IMG/VR virus record: IMGVR_UViG_3300009085_000065
Coordinates: 1 to 32,217 of that record
Length of the DNA: 32,217 nucleotides
Reading direction: 5' to 3' (one strand)
DNA from: a virus
Positions 8,109 through 16,164 of the stretch are shown in pieces. A program made the position numbers and the translations under genes. Each line of letters starts with the position of its first letter. Position 1 is the stretch's first letter. The notes under the pieces are model-generated. The model ran no database searches. It worked only from the letters and a program-made list of their open reading frames with translations, and was not told where the DNA came from.

Positions 8109-8151
8109 GGGAAAAGGGGGGCTTCGCTAAAGTTGTCGCTCCCCTTTTCCC
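8109..8151 (+). terminator. Strong hairpin after the capsid gene (terminator-like or processing signal)
   Basis: GGGAAAAGGGG (8109-8119) pairs perfectly with CCCCTTTTCCC (8141-8151), an 11-bp stem with a 21-base loop, nine bases after the capsid stop. There is no T-run downstream, so it is not a classical intrinsic terminator. It may partly stop transcription, protect the 3' end of capsid mRNA or be a processing site. Confidence 0.55.
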
Positions 8152-8174
8152 CAACCTTGTCCCCGTCGGGTAAG

Positions 8175-8193
8175 TCTCGGTTAAACTCCGAGA
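8175..8193 (+). promoter_or_regulatory. Small hairpin ahead of the next gene's ribosome binding site
   Basis: TCTCGG (8175-8180) pairs with CCGAGA (8188-8193) around a 7-base loop, six bases before AGGAAGG and the ATG at 8212. It could modulate access to that ribosome binding site. Its effect is unknown. Confidence 0.35.
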
Positions 8194-8211
8194 GGCAGGA
8201 AGGATGATAAA

Positions 8212-8718
8212 ATGAGCACGACGAAATTTCCTCATGGAGTAGGAGCGGATGATAGTAATAAGCTAACTACCAGTGGACTAACACTTGGAGGCACACTTGT
8301 TACAGCGACTGCAGCAGAAATCAATGCCATCTCAGGTGGCGGGCTCGATGCAGCTGAGCTTGGTATCCTGAATGGTGCCACAGTCACTACAGCAGAGTTA
8401 AATACTCTCGATGCTTCTGCAAACGTTGAGACGCTTATAGCGGCTGGTGCTGTCAGCGTAACTCTTACGAACTCAAAATTAGCTCTCGTTGGTGCTGGAG
8501 CGGTGACGCTCGCGGCTCCGGGTGCAGCTATGCTCGGTAGGACTAAAACTATCGAGATGACTGTCGACAATGGAGATGTAACGCTGGCTTTGACCAACGT
8601 CCTTGGCGGAACAGCCGGAACAACGGCGACGTTTTCAGCCATCGGGCAGATGTTGGTTTTGGTTGGTGGAGCAACAGCTTGGCATGTCATTGCCGAATCA
8701 GGCGTAGCGCTAACGTAA
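8212..8718 (+). CDS. Structural protein with ELN-type repeats (head fibre or tail appendage)
   Basis: A 168-residue protein rich in Ala, Thr, Gly, Val and Leu, with few charges. Residues about 30-72 carry repeated turns of the form TATAAEINAI, DAAELGILNGATVTTAELN and LD. This ELN-x-LDG-type pattern is frequent in phage fibres and other virion surface proteins. The rest alternates hydrophobic and small residues and should be a beta structure, perhaps trimeric. The place right after the capsid hairpin suggests a head fibre or decoration, but an appendage role is equally possible. Confidence 0.65.
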   Translation: MSTTKFPHGVGADDSNKLTTSGLTLGGTLVTATAAEINAISGGGLDAAELGILNGATVTTAELNTLDASANVETLIAAGAVSVTLTNSKLALVGAGAVTLAAPGAAMLGRTKTIEMTVDNGDVTLALTNVLGGTAGTTATFSAIGQMLVLVGGATAWHVIAESGVALT

Positions 8719-8769
8719 CCTAGGGACCAATGGGGCTGATGTCTTTAAAAGCTGCCTCATCTATCTATA

Positions 8770-9378
8770 ATGAAGAGCACACGATTACAGATTTATGACT
8801 GTGATCGCTGTGGCCTTACTTATAAGAAACATGAGTTACGCCGGCAACGCGGCATGATGCTTTGTGAGAGTTGTAGAGATGACTACTCTAAAATAAATCA
8901 TCCAAGACCGCGGTTCTTTACGCCGAGATCAAACAGTACTTCCGTTACGTCAGTTAACGAGCCTACAATATTTCCGATAAGTGCTGCTACAGGGATCGAC
9001 CGGATTACTCAATCACGAGTATATACCCGTGAGGGAGGAAGATCTGTTTACCACATGTACATTGTCGGTAACGGCGGTCCTATTAACATTACTGCAGACC
9101 CACAAATCATAGACGGCCTTCAAGGCGACGTCCTTACCCTTACTGGCACATCCAATACAAACACGGTTACGATTGAAGACGCTGGCGATCTTGCGCTTAC
9201 TCATGGGTCTATGATTTTGGGAGATGGAGACTCTATAACTTTTGTTTACAATAAAGATTATACGATTATTATGGGCGGACTTGGCTGGGGACTTAGTGAG
9301 TGGGGATCTACAGGATACGGATGGGGAAGTACTAACGAGGCGTGGGTTGAAACTTCACGTACTAAGGGAGGCTTTTAA
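8770..9378 (+). CDS. Zinc-ribbon virion protein with beta C-terminal domain
   Basis: A 202-residue protein with a zinc-binding N-terminus, C11-x2-C14 and C32-x2-C35 separated by a basic stretch (KKHELRRQRG). A region of about 55 residues rich in Ser, Thr and Pro follows. The C-terminal beta domain ends with a Gly/Trp-rich run (GGLGWGLSEWGSTGYGWGS) and WVETSRTKGGF. This combination occurs in phage structural genes beside fibres. There is no ribosome binding site at ATG 8770; the sequence just before it contains TATAAT instead. The stop overlaps the fibre ATG (TAATG), so it may be a connector needed in ratio with the fibre. Confidence 0.65.
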   Translation: MKSTRLQIYDCDRCGLTYKKHELRRQRGMMLCESCRDDYSKINHPRPRFFTPRSNSTSVTSVNEPTIFPISAATGIDRITQSRVYTREGGRSVYHMYIVGNGGPINITADPQIIDGLQGDVLTLTGTSNTNTVTIEDAGDLALTHGSMILGDGDSITFVYNKDYTIIMGGLGWGLSEWGSTGYGWGSTNEAWVETSRTKGGF

Positions 9379-12293
9379 TGGGATCTTATACACCGAATAA
9401 TCATTTATATAAACCCGACGTGGGAGAGACTGGTTGGGGAGATGAAGTAAATATATCTACAGACGCCATTGACGTTCTGTTACATCCAGCAGCCACAGCC
9501 GGAGTGGGTATTAGTGTTGATGCCGCACAGGTGATTACCAATACATCTCCAGATCAAACAGTCGCTATAGCCAGTGGGGCTTCAATATCGGTGACTGGTA
9601 CGTACCCATCTTTTACAGTGGCCAACACAGACCCCGATCAAGTGGTTGTTTTAACAGAAGGAACATCCATTGAAATCGTCGGGACGTATCCCAATTTCAC
9701 GATAACAAATACAGACCCAGATCAGGTTGTTACTTTTTCAGGTGGCACGAATGTCACTATCGGCGGAACGTATCCTTCTTTCTCAATCACCGACACCTCT
9801 CAAGCATCCGACGCTGGTCTTACGTCTTTGGCTGGACTTGTATACTCTGCTCCCGCATTCGTTAAGTTGACAGCAGGTGACACCTACGGATTAGACACCA
9901 CTATATATCTTCCACAAGCATTAACTGATACCTATATCTTCGTCGGTAACGGATCAGGTGTAGCAGTGGGCGTTCAGATGACCGGTGATGTTACGATCAG
10001 CAATACTGGTGTGACAGTCGTAGCGAATGACAGTCACACGCATAATAATACTACGGTGACGCTTGCACTTGATGATCTTAGTGATGTTATAGCTGCGTCT
10101 CCAAATATCGACGAATATCTACGATATAATGGTTCAAACTGGGTCAACGCTCCGGGAGGAACCGTGAGCGCAGGTCCGTCTTCAGTGTTCTTCCTTGATA
10201 ACGATGCTACGACGGGAGCATATCAAGCTCTCCTTTCCAGTCCTGATACAGTTACTCCAGAGGAGCAGGATTCAGTGGTCGTCAATAATTCTGAAGGACT
10301 TATCCAAGGATTTCTATACAATACGGCTTTAGGAAATACTACGATACCTAGCGGAGTCTGGGAGTTCAATTTCTTCGCATATGTGAGCACGGCTACTGCA
10401 GTATCTACTCTAATATATGACATCCATAAAGTAGTTACGCACGCTGGTACGGTTGCTATTACTGGAACTGGGACGTCCAGAACAGCAACTGTTACAGGAA
10501 GCACTCCGTTTGTAGCAGGTGACGCTAACGCAGATGTCCACTTAGCAAGTTATGTACAAACTCCAGATGGAACGTTTCAGATTACAGCGTACACGAGCAA
10601 CGTCGAGGTTACAATAGCTACGGATAACGCGTATGTCAATGAGTCCGGAGTCGCATTCACGGTTCATCAGAATCTAATCAGCGACGAGTCTGGAGAGATA
10701 AACAATCTTACCACTCCCGTCGAGATAGATACTATTGTTGTCCATACGTCCTTTTCTGTGAATGCCACAGATAAATTAGCATTGAGGGTTTATGGAAAGA
10801 CGACGCATACTTCTGATGTCACGATTACGATTTCTCATAATAGCACAGACCACTACAGCCATTTCCATGCTCCGTTGGCGATTACGCACAATCAGCTATC
10901 TGGTTTGCAGGGAGGAACCAGTGGAGAGTTCTATCATTTAACGAGTGCTGAGTACAGTGATCTTCACGTTCCTGCGACTGCTGGCACTGGAATTGACGTT
11001 ACCGGCCAAGCTGTTTCTTTGGATCATCTTGGAATAGAGGACTTGACCGATCCTAATGCAGACCGTCTAGCCATATGGGACGATGTTGATGGATCAATGG
11101 AGTGGGTCACGATTGGATCGAATCTTTCTTATGACCACGCAACTCACACAATATCTGCAACAGGTGGTGGTGGGGCAACGTTAACCCAATCAATAAATCA
11201 GGTCGCTCACGGGTTCGCACAATATCAATGGGTATATCATAATGGAACAGGATACGCTTTGGCGGACGCTTCGGCAGCTGCTAGTGCTGAGTCTATTGGC
11301 ATTATATCTGCTGTGGCTGGTTTGGATGATTTCACTGTGCAGTTTGGCGGTAGAATCACGGGATTATCAGGACTCACAGCTGGACAAGCCCACTTCCTAT
11401 CAGAAACAGCCGGGGCAATTACAGCGACGGCACCGGTCACTGAAGGAGCCATTGTAAAGCCGGTACTCGTAGCTGATTCAACGACATCAGGGTACATCTT
11501 TAATATGCGCGGGTTCGAGGTTACAGGAACAACAAGCTGGTATCAGGCGTTCACGAATGCCGACCTTACCGCCGGTGTATTGACCGTTAATCACAATCTT
11601 GGGCATAAGTACGCTATCGTTCAGATATATGATAATAATGACGATATGGTTATGCCTGATGGTATATCTTTGACCGATGCCAATAATCTTGATGTTGATT
11701 TAACAAGTTATGGGGCAATTACAGGAACATGGAGAGTGATTGTTCTGGATGTTGGAACGACCAATAGTAGCGTGGCTTCTGACTTATCTCTATCAGGGCA
11801 AACGAGTGGAGATAGAGTTGTATTCAATGGTTCAAATTGGGTTAGAAAACCAGCTTGCCTTTTTGCGGCGTATATGACAGGCGATACCCTGATTGCTGCA
11901 AGTGGAGTTTCTCAAGATGTGGAGTTTGATACAGAGGTGTATGATATCGGCGGAAACTTCAACACATCTAACTATACTTTCACAGCTCCGTATACAGGGT
12001 ATTATGATTTGAAAACATCTGTTATGTGGAAGTTTCTTCAAACAGATACAGGGGAGCTTGATTTAATAATTGTAACAACAGGGCAGAGTTATTATATTGG
12101 TCAATGGTTTAATTTCTTTGGTTTGACAGGAGCCATTACAAGATGGTCGCAGTTTAATAATGTTATTGCATATATGGTTGCCGGAGATACAGCAAAAGTT
12201 CAGGTTCAGTACAATGGAACAACAGGAACAACAGCGATTGACGACGGAACGGCATTAAATAGCACTTGGTTTCAAGGATATCTAATAGCATAA
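9378..12293 (+). CDS. Large tail fibre with C1q-like tip
   Basis: A 971-residue protein, the longest complete gene here, almost all beta-rich (Thr, Ser, Gly, Val). It shows three 28-residue repeats at about residues 55-138, a beta module of GTGT type at about 355-432, and a fibre-like domain at about 604-712. A segment at about 724-794 (VNHNLGHKYAIVQIYD) is typical of phage fibres. A SGQ/FNGSNWV repeat lies at about 803-823. The C-terminal part (about 826-971) has VEFDTEVYDIGGNF and FTAPYTGYYDL, the signature of a C1q/TNF-like jelly roll. It probably trimerises and binds the host surface through that tip. Confidence 0.8.
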   Translation: MGSYTPNNHLYKPDVGETGWGDEVNISTDAIDVLLHPAATAGVGISVDAAQVITNTSPDQTVAIASGASISVTGTYPSFTVANTDPDQVVVLTEGTSIEIVGTYPNFTITNTDPDQVVTFSGGTNVTIGGTYPSFSITDTSQASDAGLTSLAGLVYSAPAFVKLTAGDTYGLDTTIYLPQALTDTYIFVGNGSGVAVGVQMTGDVTISNTGVTVVANDSHTHNNTTVTLALDDLSDVIAASPNIDEYLRYNGSNWVNAPGGTVSAGPSSVFFLDNDATTGAYQALLSSPDTVTPEEQDSVVVNNSEGLIQGFLYNTALGNTTIPSGVWEFNFFAYVSTATAVSTLIYDIHKVVTHAGTVAITGTGTSRTATVTGSTPFVAGDANADVHLASYVQTPDGTFQITAYTSNVEVTIATDNAYVNESGVAFTVHQNLISDESGEINNLTTPVEIDTIVVHTSFSVNATDKLALRVYGKTTHTSDVTITISHNSTDHYSHFHAPLAITHNQLSGLQGGTSGEFYHLTSAEYSDLHVPATAGTGIDVTGQAVSLDHLGIEDLTDPNADRLAIWDDVDGSMEWVTIGSNLSYDHATHTISATGGGGATLTQSINQVAHGFAQYQWVYHNGTGYALADASAAASAESIGIISAVAGLDDFTVQFGGRITGLSGLTAGQAHFLSETAGAITATAPVTEGAIVKPVLVADSTTSGYIFNMRGFEVTGTTSWYQAFTNADLTAGVLTVNHNLGHKYAIVQIYDNNDDMVMPDGISLTDANNLDVDLTSYGAITGTWRVIVLDVGTTNSSVASDLSLSGQTSGDRVVFNGSNWVRKPACLFAAYMTGDTLIAASGVSQDVEFDTEVYDIGGNFNTSNYTFTAPYTGYYDLKTSVMWKFLQTDTGELDLIIVTTGQSYYIGQWFNFFGLTGAITRWSQFNNVIAYMVAGDTAKVQVQYNGTTGTTAIDDGTALNSTWFQGYLIA
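9540..9791 (+). repeat. Three 84-base in-frame repeats in the fibre gene
   Basis: Units start at 9540, 9624 and 9708, exactly 84 bases (28 codons) apart, with a fourth broken start at 9792. Each encodes NTxPDQxV, then a short turn with G-x-S/N-I/V, and ends with GTYPxFT/S. This is a tandem beta repeat typical of a fibre shaft. Confidence 0.85.
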
Positions 12294-12304
12294 GGAGATA
12301 AACA

Positions 12305-13051
12305 ATGAAATACGGAGATATTGCAAGCGAAGGTTCAATAACGCCTTTACCGTCGGACTTTGCAATAGCAAGCCAGGCAACTGGAAATCTTCTATACTTC
12401 AACGGTACGAACTGGGTACGTCTTGCTCAGGGCTCTGCGAATCAGCTTCTCCAGTGTAATGGAGCAGCAGCTCCTACCTGGGTAACACCAGCTGCTGGCG
12501 GTGGAGTTCCGGTAGGTATGCAATTATTTACTTCAAGTGGAACTTGGACAAAGCCCGTTGGTGTAACTAGAGTTTACATTAGAATATGGGGGGGCGGAGG
12601 TGGAACAAATGGCGGAACTAACGCTGCCGGTGGTGGCGGTGGTGGCGGGTATGCAGAAGGTATTATAGCGGTTACGGGAAATGTTAGCGTTGTTGTTGGT
12701 GCTGCTGGAACTAATGGTGGTGGCGGAAATAACGGAACGGATGGTGGAAATAGTAGTTTTCCGGGAACAACAACTATTCAAGCAAATGGTGGAGTTGCAA
12801 ATAGTGGAACAAGCGGCGGTGCAGGTGGAACTGCTAGTGGCGGGTCAATAAATGTTACAGCAATTGCCGGAAGAAGTGCGAGTCAAGGGGCACATGGTGG
12901 ATATAATCTAGGAAATGTTATGCAATATGGCTCAACGCTTTCTATACCCGCCGGGAACGGAATATGGTATGGAGAGGGCGCCGGTGGTAATACTGTATTA
13001 GGCGGAACTGCGGGAACAGCAAAGAGCGGTTGTGTTATCGTAATGTATTAA
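12305..13051 (+). CDS. Glycine-rich putative adhesin 1
   Basis: A 248-residue protein preceded by AAGGAG. Residues about 20-60 form a SQATGN/FNGTNWVR repeat found in other genes here. A short beta segment follows (FTSSGTWTKPVGVTRVYIRIWG), which usually introduces glycine-rich phage tip domains. The remainder (about 95-248) is dominated by GGGGGG runs and ends in VIVMY. Such Gly-rich segments can fold as stacked polyglycine helices, as in T-even gp38-type adhesins, with loops that touch the receptor. Its place right behind the fibre supports a host-recognition role. Confidence 0.7.
   Translation: MKYGDIASEGSITPLPSDFAIASQATGNLLYFNGTNWVRLAQGSANQLLQCNGAAAPTWVTPAAGGGVPVGMQLFTSSGTWTKPVGVTRVYIRIWGGGGGTNGGTNAAGGGGGGGYAEGIIAVTGNVSVVVGAAGTNGGGGNNGTDGGNSSFPGTTTIQANGGVANSGTSGGAGGTASGGSINVTAIAGRSASQGAHGGYNLGNVMQYGSTLSIPAGNGIWYGEGAGGNTVLGGTAGTAKSGCVIVMY
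12365..12484 (+). repeat. Fibre repeat, copy in adhesin 1
   Basis: A 40-codon module (IASQATGN ... LYFNGTNWVRLAQGS ... AAPTWV). It differs from the copy at 13266-13385 by 3 residues of 40 but by 31 bases of 120, so the protein is kept while the DNA has diverged. Confidence 0.85.
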
Positions 13052-13064
13052 CAAGGAGAACATT

Positions 13065-13988
13065 ATGGGAAGTTCAGCAATAAATAAATCAAATTTCGCA
13101 GCCGTCGATCTTCAGATATCCGGACAGGTGCAGGGAGACCTCTTGTACTTTAACGGTTCTGACTGGATCCGTCTTCCCGCAGGTTCGTCTGGGCAACACC
13201 TTAGAGCGAACGGGGCTTCCGCGAATCCGTCCTGGGAGACGAGTCCTCTTCCTACAGATCTCAGCATAGCGAGTCAAGCTACGGGGAATATCTTATACTT
13301 TAATGGTACGAATTGGGTGCGGCTTGCTCAGGGATCTTCTGGGCAACTCTTACAGTGCAACGGTGCAGCGGCTCCGACTTGGGTTGCGGCTCCTAGTGGA
13401 GGGTCCCAAATACAAGTTTTTACTTCAAGTGGGACATTCACAGCGCCAGCAGGGGTCACTATGGTTTTTATTACAGCCACGGCTGGTGGCGGAGGAGGGG
13501 GGGCAAATAATACAAGTGGTGGTGTTGCCCCTGGAGGCGGAGGAGGGGCCGCTGTAATTATGCGTCCGTATACAGTTACACCCAGCAATTCTTACACCGT
13601 CACAGTTGGAGCCGGAGGAACGGCTGGTTCTCGATATTCTATAGGAGGAACAGGCGGAACGACATCTTTTGATGGTACAGGAATAAGCCTTCCAGGAGGA
13701 ACAGGCGGGATCGAATACGGCGGCCCGACCATAGGTGTAGGTGGTGGTGAAGGGCTAAATGCCGAAACAAGAATCGGAGGATATTGTATTAAGGGAGGTA
13801 ATGCTTTGGGCACAGATAAAGGTGGTGGAGGAGCTTCTGCAATAGGTAAAGCTGGATCACGTCCAAGTGGAGCTGGCGCTGGAAGCGCTGGTGTATTTGG
13901 AGGCGGAGGCGGCGGCGCTTACGGTGGTGGTGTAGGGTTCTATGCTGGCGGCGCCGGTGGAGCAGGGATAGTTATTGTAACGTATTAA
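13065..13988 (+). CDS. Glycine-rich putative adhesin 2
   Basis: A 307-residue paralogue of the preceding gene. It carries two FNGxxWxR repeats in a row (about residues 16-56 and 68-107), then a beta lead-in (FTSSGTFTAPAGVTMVFITA), then a long Gly-rich region with GGGGGG stretches ending in VIVTY. The extra repeat makes it longer than adhesin 1. Preceded by AAGGAG. It is probably another tip or side-fibre protein for the same particle, or an alternative receptor-binding protein. Receptor unknown. Confidence 0.7.
   Translation: MGSSAINKSNFAAVDLQISGQVQGDLLYFNGSDWIRLPAGSSGQHLRANGASANPSWETSPLPTDLSIASQATGNILYFNGTNWVRLAQGSSGQLLQCNGAAAPTWVAAPSGGSQIQVFTSSGTFTAPAGVTMVFITATAGGGGGGANNTSGGVAPGGGGGAAVIMRPYTVTPSNSYTVTVGAGGTAGSRYSIGGTGGTTSFDGTGISLPGGTGGIEYGGPTIGVGGGEGLNAETRIGGYCIKGGNALGTDKGGGGASAIGKAGSRPSGAGAGSAGVFGGGGGGAYGGGVGFYAGGAGGAGIVIVTY
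13266..13385 (+). repeat. Fibre repeat, copy in adhesin 2
   Basis: The counterpart of 12365-12484. Of 26 differing codons, 23 are synonymous, a sign that selection has kept the protein motif. A more distant copy precedes it in the same gene, and further relatives lie in the genes at 9378 and 23899. Confidence 0.85.
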
Positions 13989-14009
13989 CATATAATCAAG
14001 GAGGAAGTA

Positions 14010-14360
14010 ATGGGCGCAACTATGGGGAATTATTTACTAACAAGCGCGCAGATCGCGGCTGGAGGAACGTTCACGTCTGCTCCAATCAACATTGAGAAGG
14101 CTAATGCACTGGCTGTGCATCTTACCTCTATTGTTGGGGCCGCTCCGAGCTTGACGTTCACGTACTCACTGAGCTCTAGTGCCGATGGGACGTTTGTAAC
14201 GCCATCTGCACCGGCCACAATCGGAGCAGTGGTGGGTGCTGCTGATGTACTGGACTTCGCACCGGAATGTGCAAGCTTCATCAAGATCATTGTAACCAAT
14301 AACAATGGGGCAGCTGTTGTAACGCCGACAGTTATCCTGGCTATTCAAGAGTCTGATTAA
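14010..14360 (+). CDS. Small beta-sandwich-like virion protein
   Basis: A 116-residue protein preceded by AAGGAGG. It is made of alternating Val/Ile/Leu and Thr/Ser stretches (LTFTYSLSSSADGTF ... FIKIIVTNNNGAAVVTPTVILAI). This is the layout of small jelly-roll or beta-sandwich phage proteins that sit on heads or tails. There is no Cys and little charge. It begins the run of small beta proteins that extends to 18727. No exact family or role can be given. Confidence 0.6.
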   Translation: MGATMGNYLLTSAQIAAGGTFTSAPINIEKANALAVHLTSIVGAAPSLTFTYSLSSSADGTFVTPSAPATIGAVVGAADVLDFAPECASFIKIIVTNNNGAAVVTPTVILAIQESD

Positions 14361-14370
14361 GGAGGCTGAT

Positions 14371-14877
14371 ATGGGTTTTGCAACTGGTCCTAAGGATAAG
14401 ACCGAAACAATCGTCCATACGATTGTTGAAAAACAGGTGGAACGTCCAAAGTTTATTGACGTTGAGATCACACGTCCAGTGTACAAGGATGTCATCATCG
14501 AGCGCCCGATCATTGTGGAGAAGGAAGTGATCGTGGAAAAGGTCGTTATTAAAGAAGTGGAAAAGGTCGTGGAGGTGCCACGTTATGTCACGAAAGAAAT
14601 CGAGGTCATCAAGACAAAGATTGTCCCTCAGGATGTCTACTCTGCTAAGGTTATTGAACAAGTGGTTCATGTCTCACGCCCGGAAATTAAAGTCAAGTAC
14701 CTTGAAGAGGTTATCCGGGTCCCAAAGATCGTCTATGAAGAGACCATCAAAACGATTGAGATCCCGAAGATCGTCGAAAAAGAACTAATCATTAGTAGGC
14801 CGAAGTTTGTGGACAAGGAAGTTACGGTCATTAAACCGAAGTACGTTTGTCAAAATTGTGGACACGAGGTTAGATGA
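14371..14877 (+). CDS. Val/Lys/Glu/Pro repeat protein resembling alveolins, with C-terminal CxxC
   Basis: A 168-residue protein built almost entirely of short, irregular repeats of about 10-14 residues mixing VEK, VxVP, RPxxxDKE and IPKIVEKE units, for example EKVVEVPRYVTKEIEV. The last residues hold a single C160-x2-C163-GHE knuckle. Repeats of the EKIVEVP type define alveolins, filament-forming proteins of the protist cortex. Similar V/K/E/P repeats recur in some phage structural proteins. Such repeats favour long, charged beta-ribbon filaments. It lies inside the appendage cluster, behind an AAGGAGG site, and overlaps the next gene by ATGA. A filament or whisker role is inference. Confidence 0.75.
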   Translation: MGFATGPKDKTETIVHTIVEKQVERPKFIDVEITRPVYKDVIIERPIIVEKEVIVEKVVIKEVEKVVEVPRYVTKEIEVIKTKIVPQDVYSAKVIEQVVHVSRPEIKVKYLEEVIRVPKIVYEETIKTIEIPKIVEKELIISRPKFVDKEVTVIKPKYVCQNCGHEVR

Positions 14878-15476
14878 GAGCACTTCAGCACGTAAAACAG
14901 ATTGGTGATTTTGATTACTACCAGGCGTATACATTAACGAACCTGTACGTCGAGCAGACGTTTGGAGAGCATATCTCCACGATCAATCTTACTAATGATT
15001 CGACAACAGACGTGGCACAGTTTAGTTTTGACGGCGCCACGCTTGCTGGTGAGGTTCGTCCGGGAGAGTCGCTTACGCTAAACGTCGATCAGAAGAGCAG
15101 CATCTATGTTAAGGGATCAGCAGGAGGCGACGTACTCAGGATATGGAGTTACGCTAACGTGAGCGCGTCTGCAGTAACGACATCGTTTCAACCATTGAGT
15201 GTAGTTAATAAGTCCTATGAAGACGCAGCGTTCGTCGTTGGGGAGTCTCCAAAGATTATAGACTTCAACGCCGACGCCGGAAGAAATGCACGTCAAGGTT
15301 GGGTTACGTGTGATGGATTGGGGGATATTAAGGTAGCCTTCTCTAGAGACGGGTTAACGTTTGGAGACGACTGGACGATGAAGGCAGGGGAAGGAACGAA
15401 CTTAGAGAACTTTGATATTGATACGTTAAGAATTACCTGGGTCGCAGACTCAGCTTACAGGGTGGTACTAATATAG
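14874..15476 (+). CDS. Beta-rich virion protein, unknown
   Basis: A 200-residue protein coupled to the previous gene by an ATGA overlap and to the next by TAGTG. It is rich in Asp, Thr, Val, Ser and Ala. The segment INLTNDSTTDVAQFSFDGATL ending with a Gly-Glu-Ser turn resembles a jelly-roll domain (residues about 33-85). The second half (about 125-200) contains a separate beta domain with IDFNADAGRNARQG and ITWVADSAYRVVLI. No catalytic motif. It may be a two-domain appendage or tail-tip protein. Confidence 0.6.
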   Translation: MRALQHVKQIGDFDYYQAYTLTNLYVEQTFGEHISTINLTNDSTTDVAQFSFDGATLAGEVRPGESLTLNVDQKSSIYVKGSAGGDVLRIWSYANVSASAVTTSFQPLSVVNKSYEDAAFVVGESPKIIDFNADAGRNARQGWVTCDGLGDIKVAFSRDGLTFGDDWTMKAGEGTNLENFDIDTLRITWVADSAYRVVLI

Positions 15477-15871
15477 TGGCGGATTTCAAGCCAGCACAGG
15501 TTACAGGGGATTTGGGCGTTACAGGCGCTGTGACGATTAACGGTATTTCTTTATCAACCGTTAAGTCGACAGGATCAGCGACCAATGTAGCAGCCTCTAC
15601 TTTAACGACGATTCTTTCAAAGACAGCAGATGCGTTGTTTAATAATATTACTATCGTGAGCGTCTCCGGAGAAGCATACGCGAAATACATTCTGTATCTG
15701 AATGCGACGTTACTGGATGTCCGGAGAACAGGGCCTGACCGAAATCTCCAGTTTGACTTTACTGGAAGTCCTTTAGCCCTAACAACCGGGGACGTCGTCG
15801 ATATTAAAGTAGAGCATTACAATACAGGGGATCTTCTAGATTTTGAAGCAACTATCTATGGGTATGCGTAA
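15476..15871 (+). CDS. Small beta-rich virion protein, GTG start
   Basis: A 131-residue protein starting at GTG 15476, inside the TAG of the gene before (TAGTG), and ending in TAATG with the next. A short N-terminal stretch with TGDLGVTGAVTINGIS looks like a fibre-shaft turn. The rest alternates hydrophobic and polar residues, ending in DFEATIYGYA, a C-terminus type shared with neighbours (GYDV, FGVA). Probably another surface domain that assembles with its neighbours. Not recognised at family level. Confidence 0.6.
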   Translation: MADFKPAQVTGDLGVTGAVTINGISLSTVKSTGSATNVAASTLTTILSKTADALFNNITIVSVSGEAYAKYILYLNATLLDVRRTGPDRNLQFDFTGSPLALTTGDVVDIKVEHYNTGDLLDFEATIYGYA

Positions 15872-16164
15872 TGAGTGACATAGTAGTCTATAGGCAACGA
15901 AACGACCTTGCCAAACCAAATGTAAGAGTTCAGAAGCTGTGGCTAGAGCAACAGATCGCTGAGAAGAAAGCACGGGTTCAGCGTCTGCAAACTGACGCAT
16001 TTGAGATTATGGAAGGCCGCTTAAAAGGAATACAAGCAGACATCATCATGGCTGAGAGAGATGTCCTTGCTTTAACTCAAACTCTTGATGATCTCGAGCG
16101 TCGCTATGAAGGACAAGACGATGCTGAGGTTATCGACATAAGCAAGGAGAAAAACAATGGCTGA
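15871..16164 (+). CDS. Coiled-coil small protein
   Basis: A 97-residue protein with long helical stretches rich in Leu, Glu, Gln, Arg and Lys (about residues 19-80). The heptad-like spacing gives a coiled coil, unlike its all-beta neighbours. It overlaps the previous stop (TAATG), and the next ATG lies inside its end (16157). It may clamp the beta proteins into a complex or act as an assembly factor. The function cannot be told from sequence. Confidence 0.6.
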   Translation: MSDIVVYRQRNDLAKPNVRVQKLWLEQQIAEKKARVQRLQTDAFEIMEGRLKGIQADIIMAERDVLALTQTLDDLERRYEGQDDAEVIDISKEKNNG

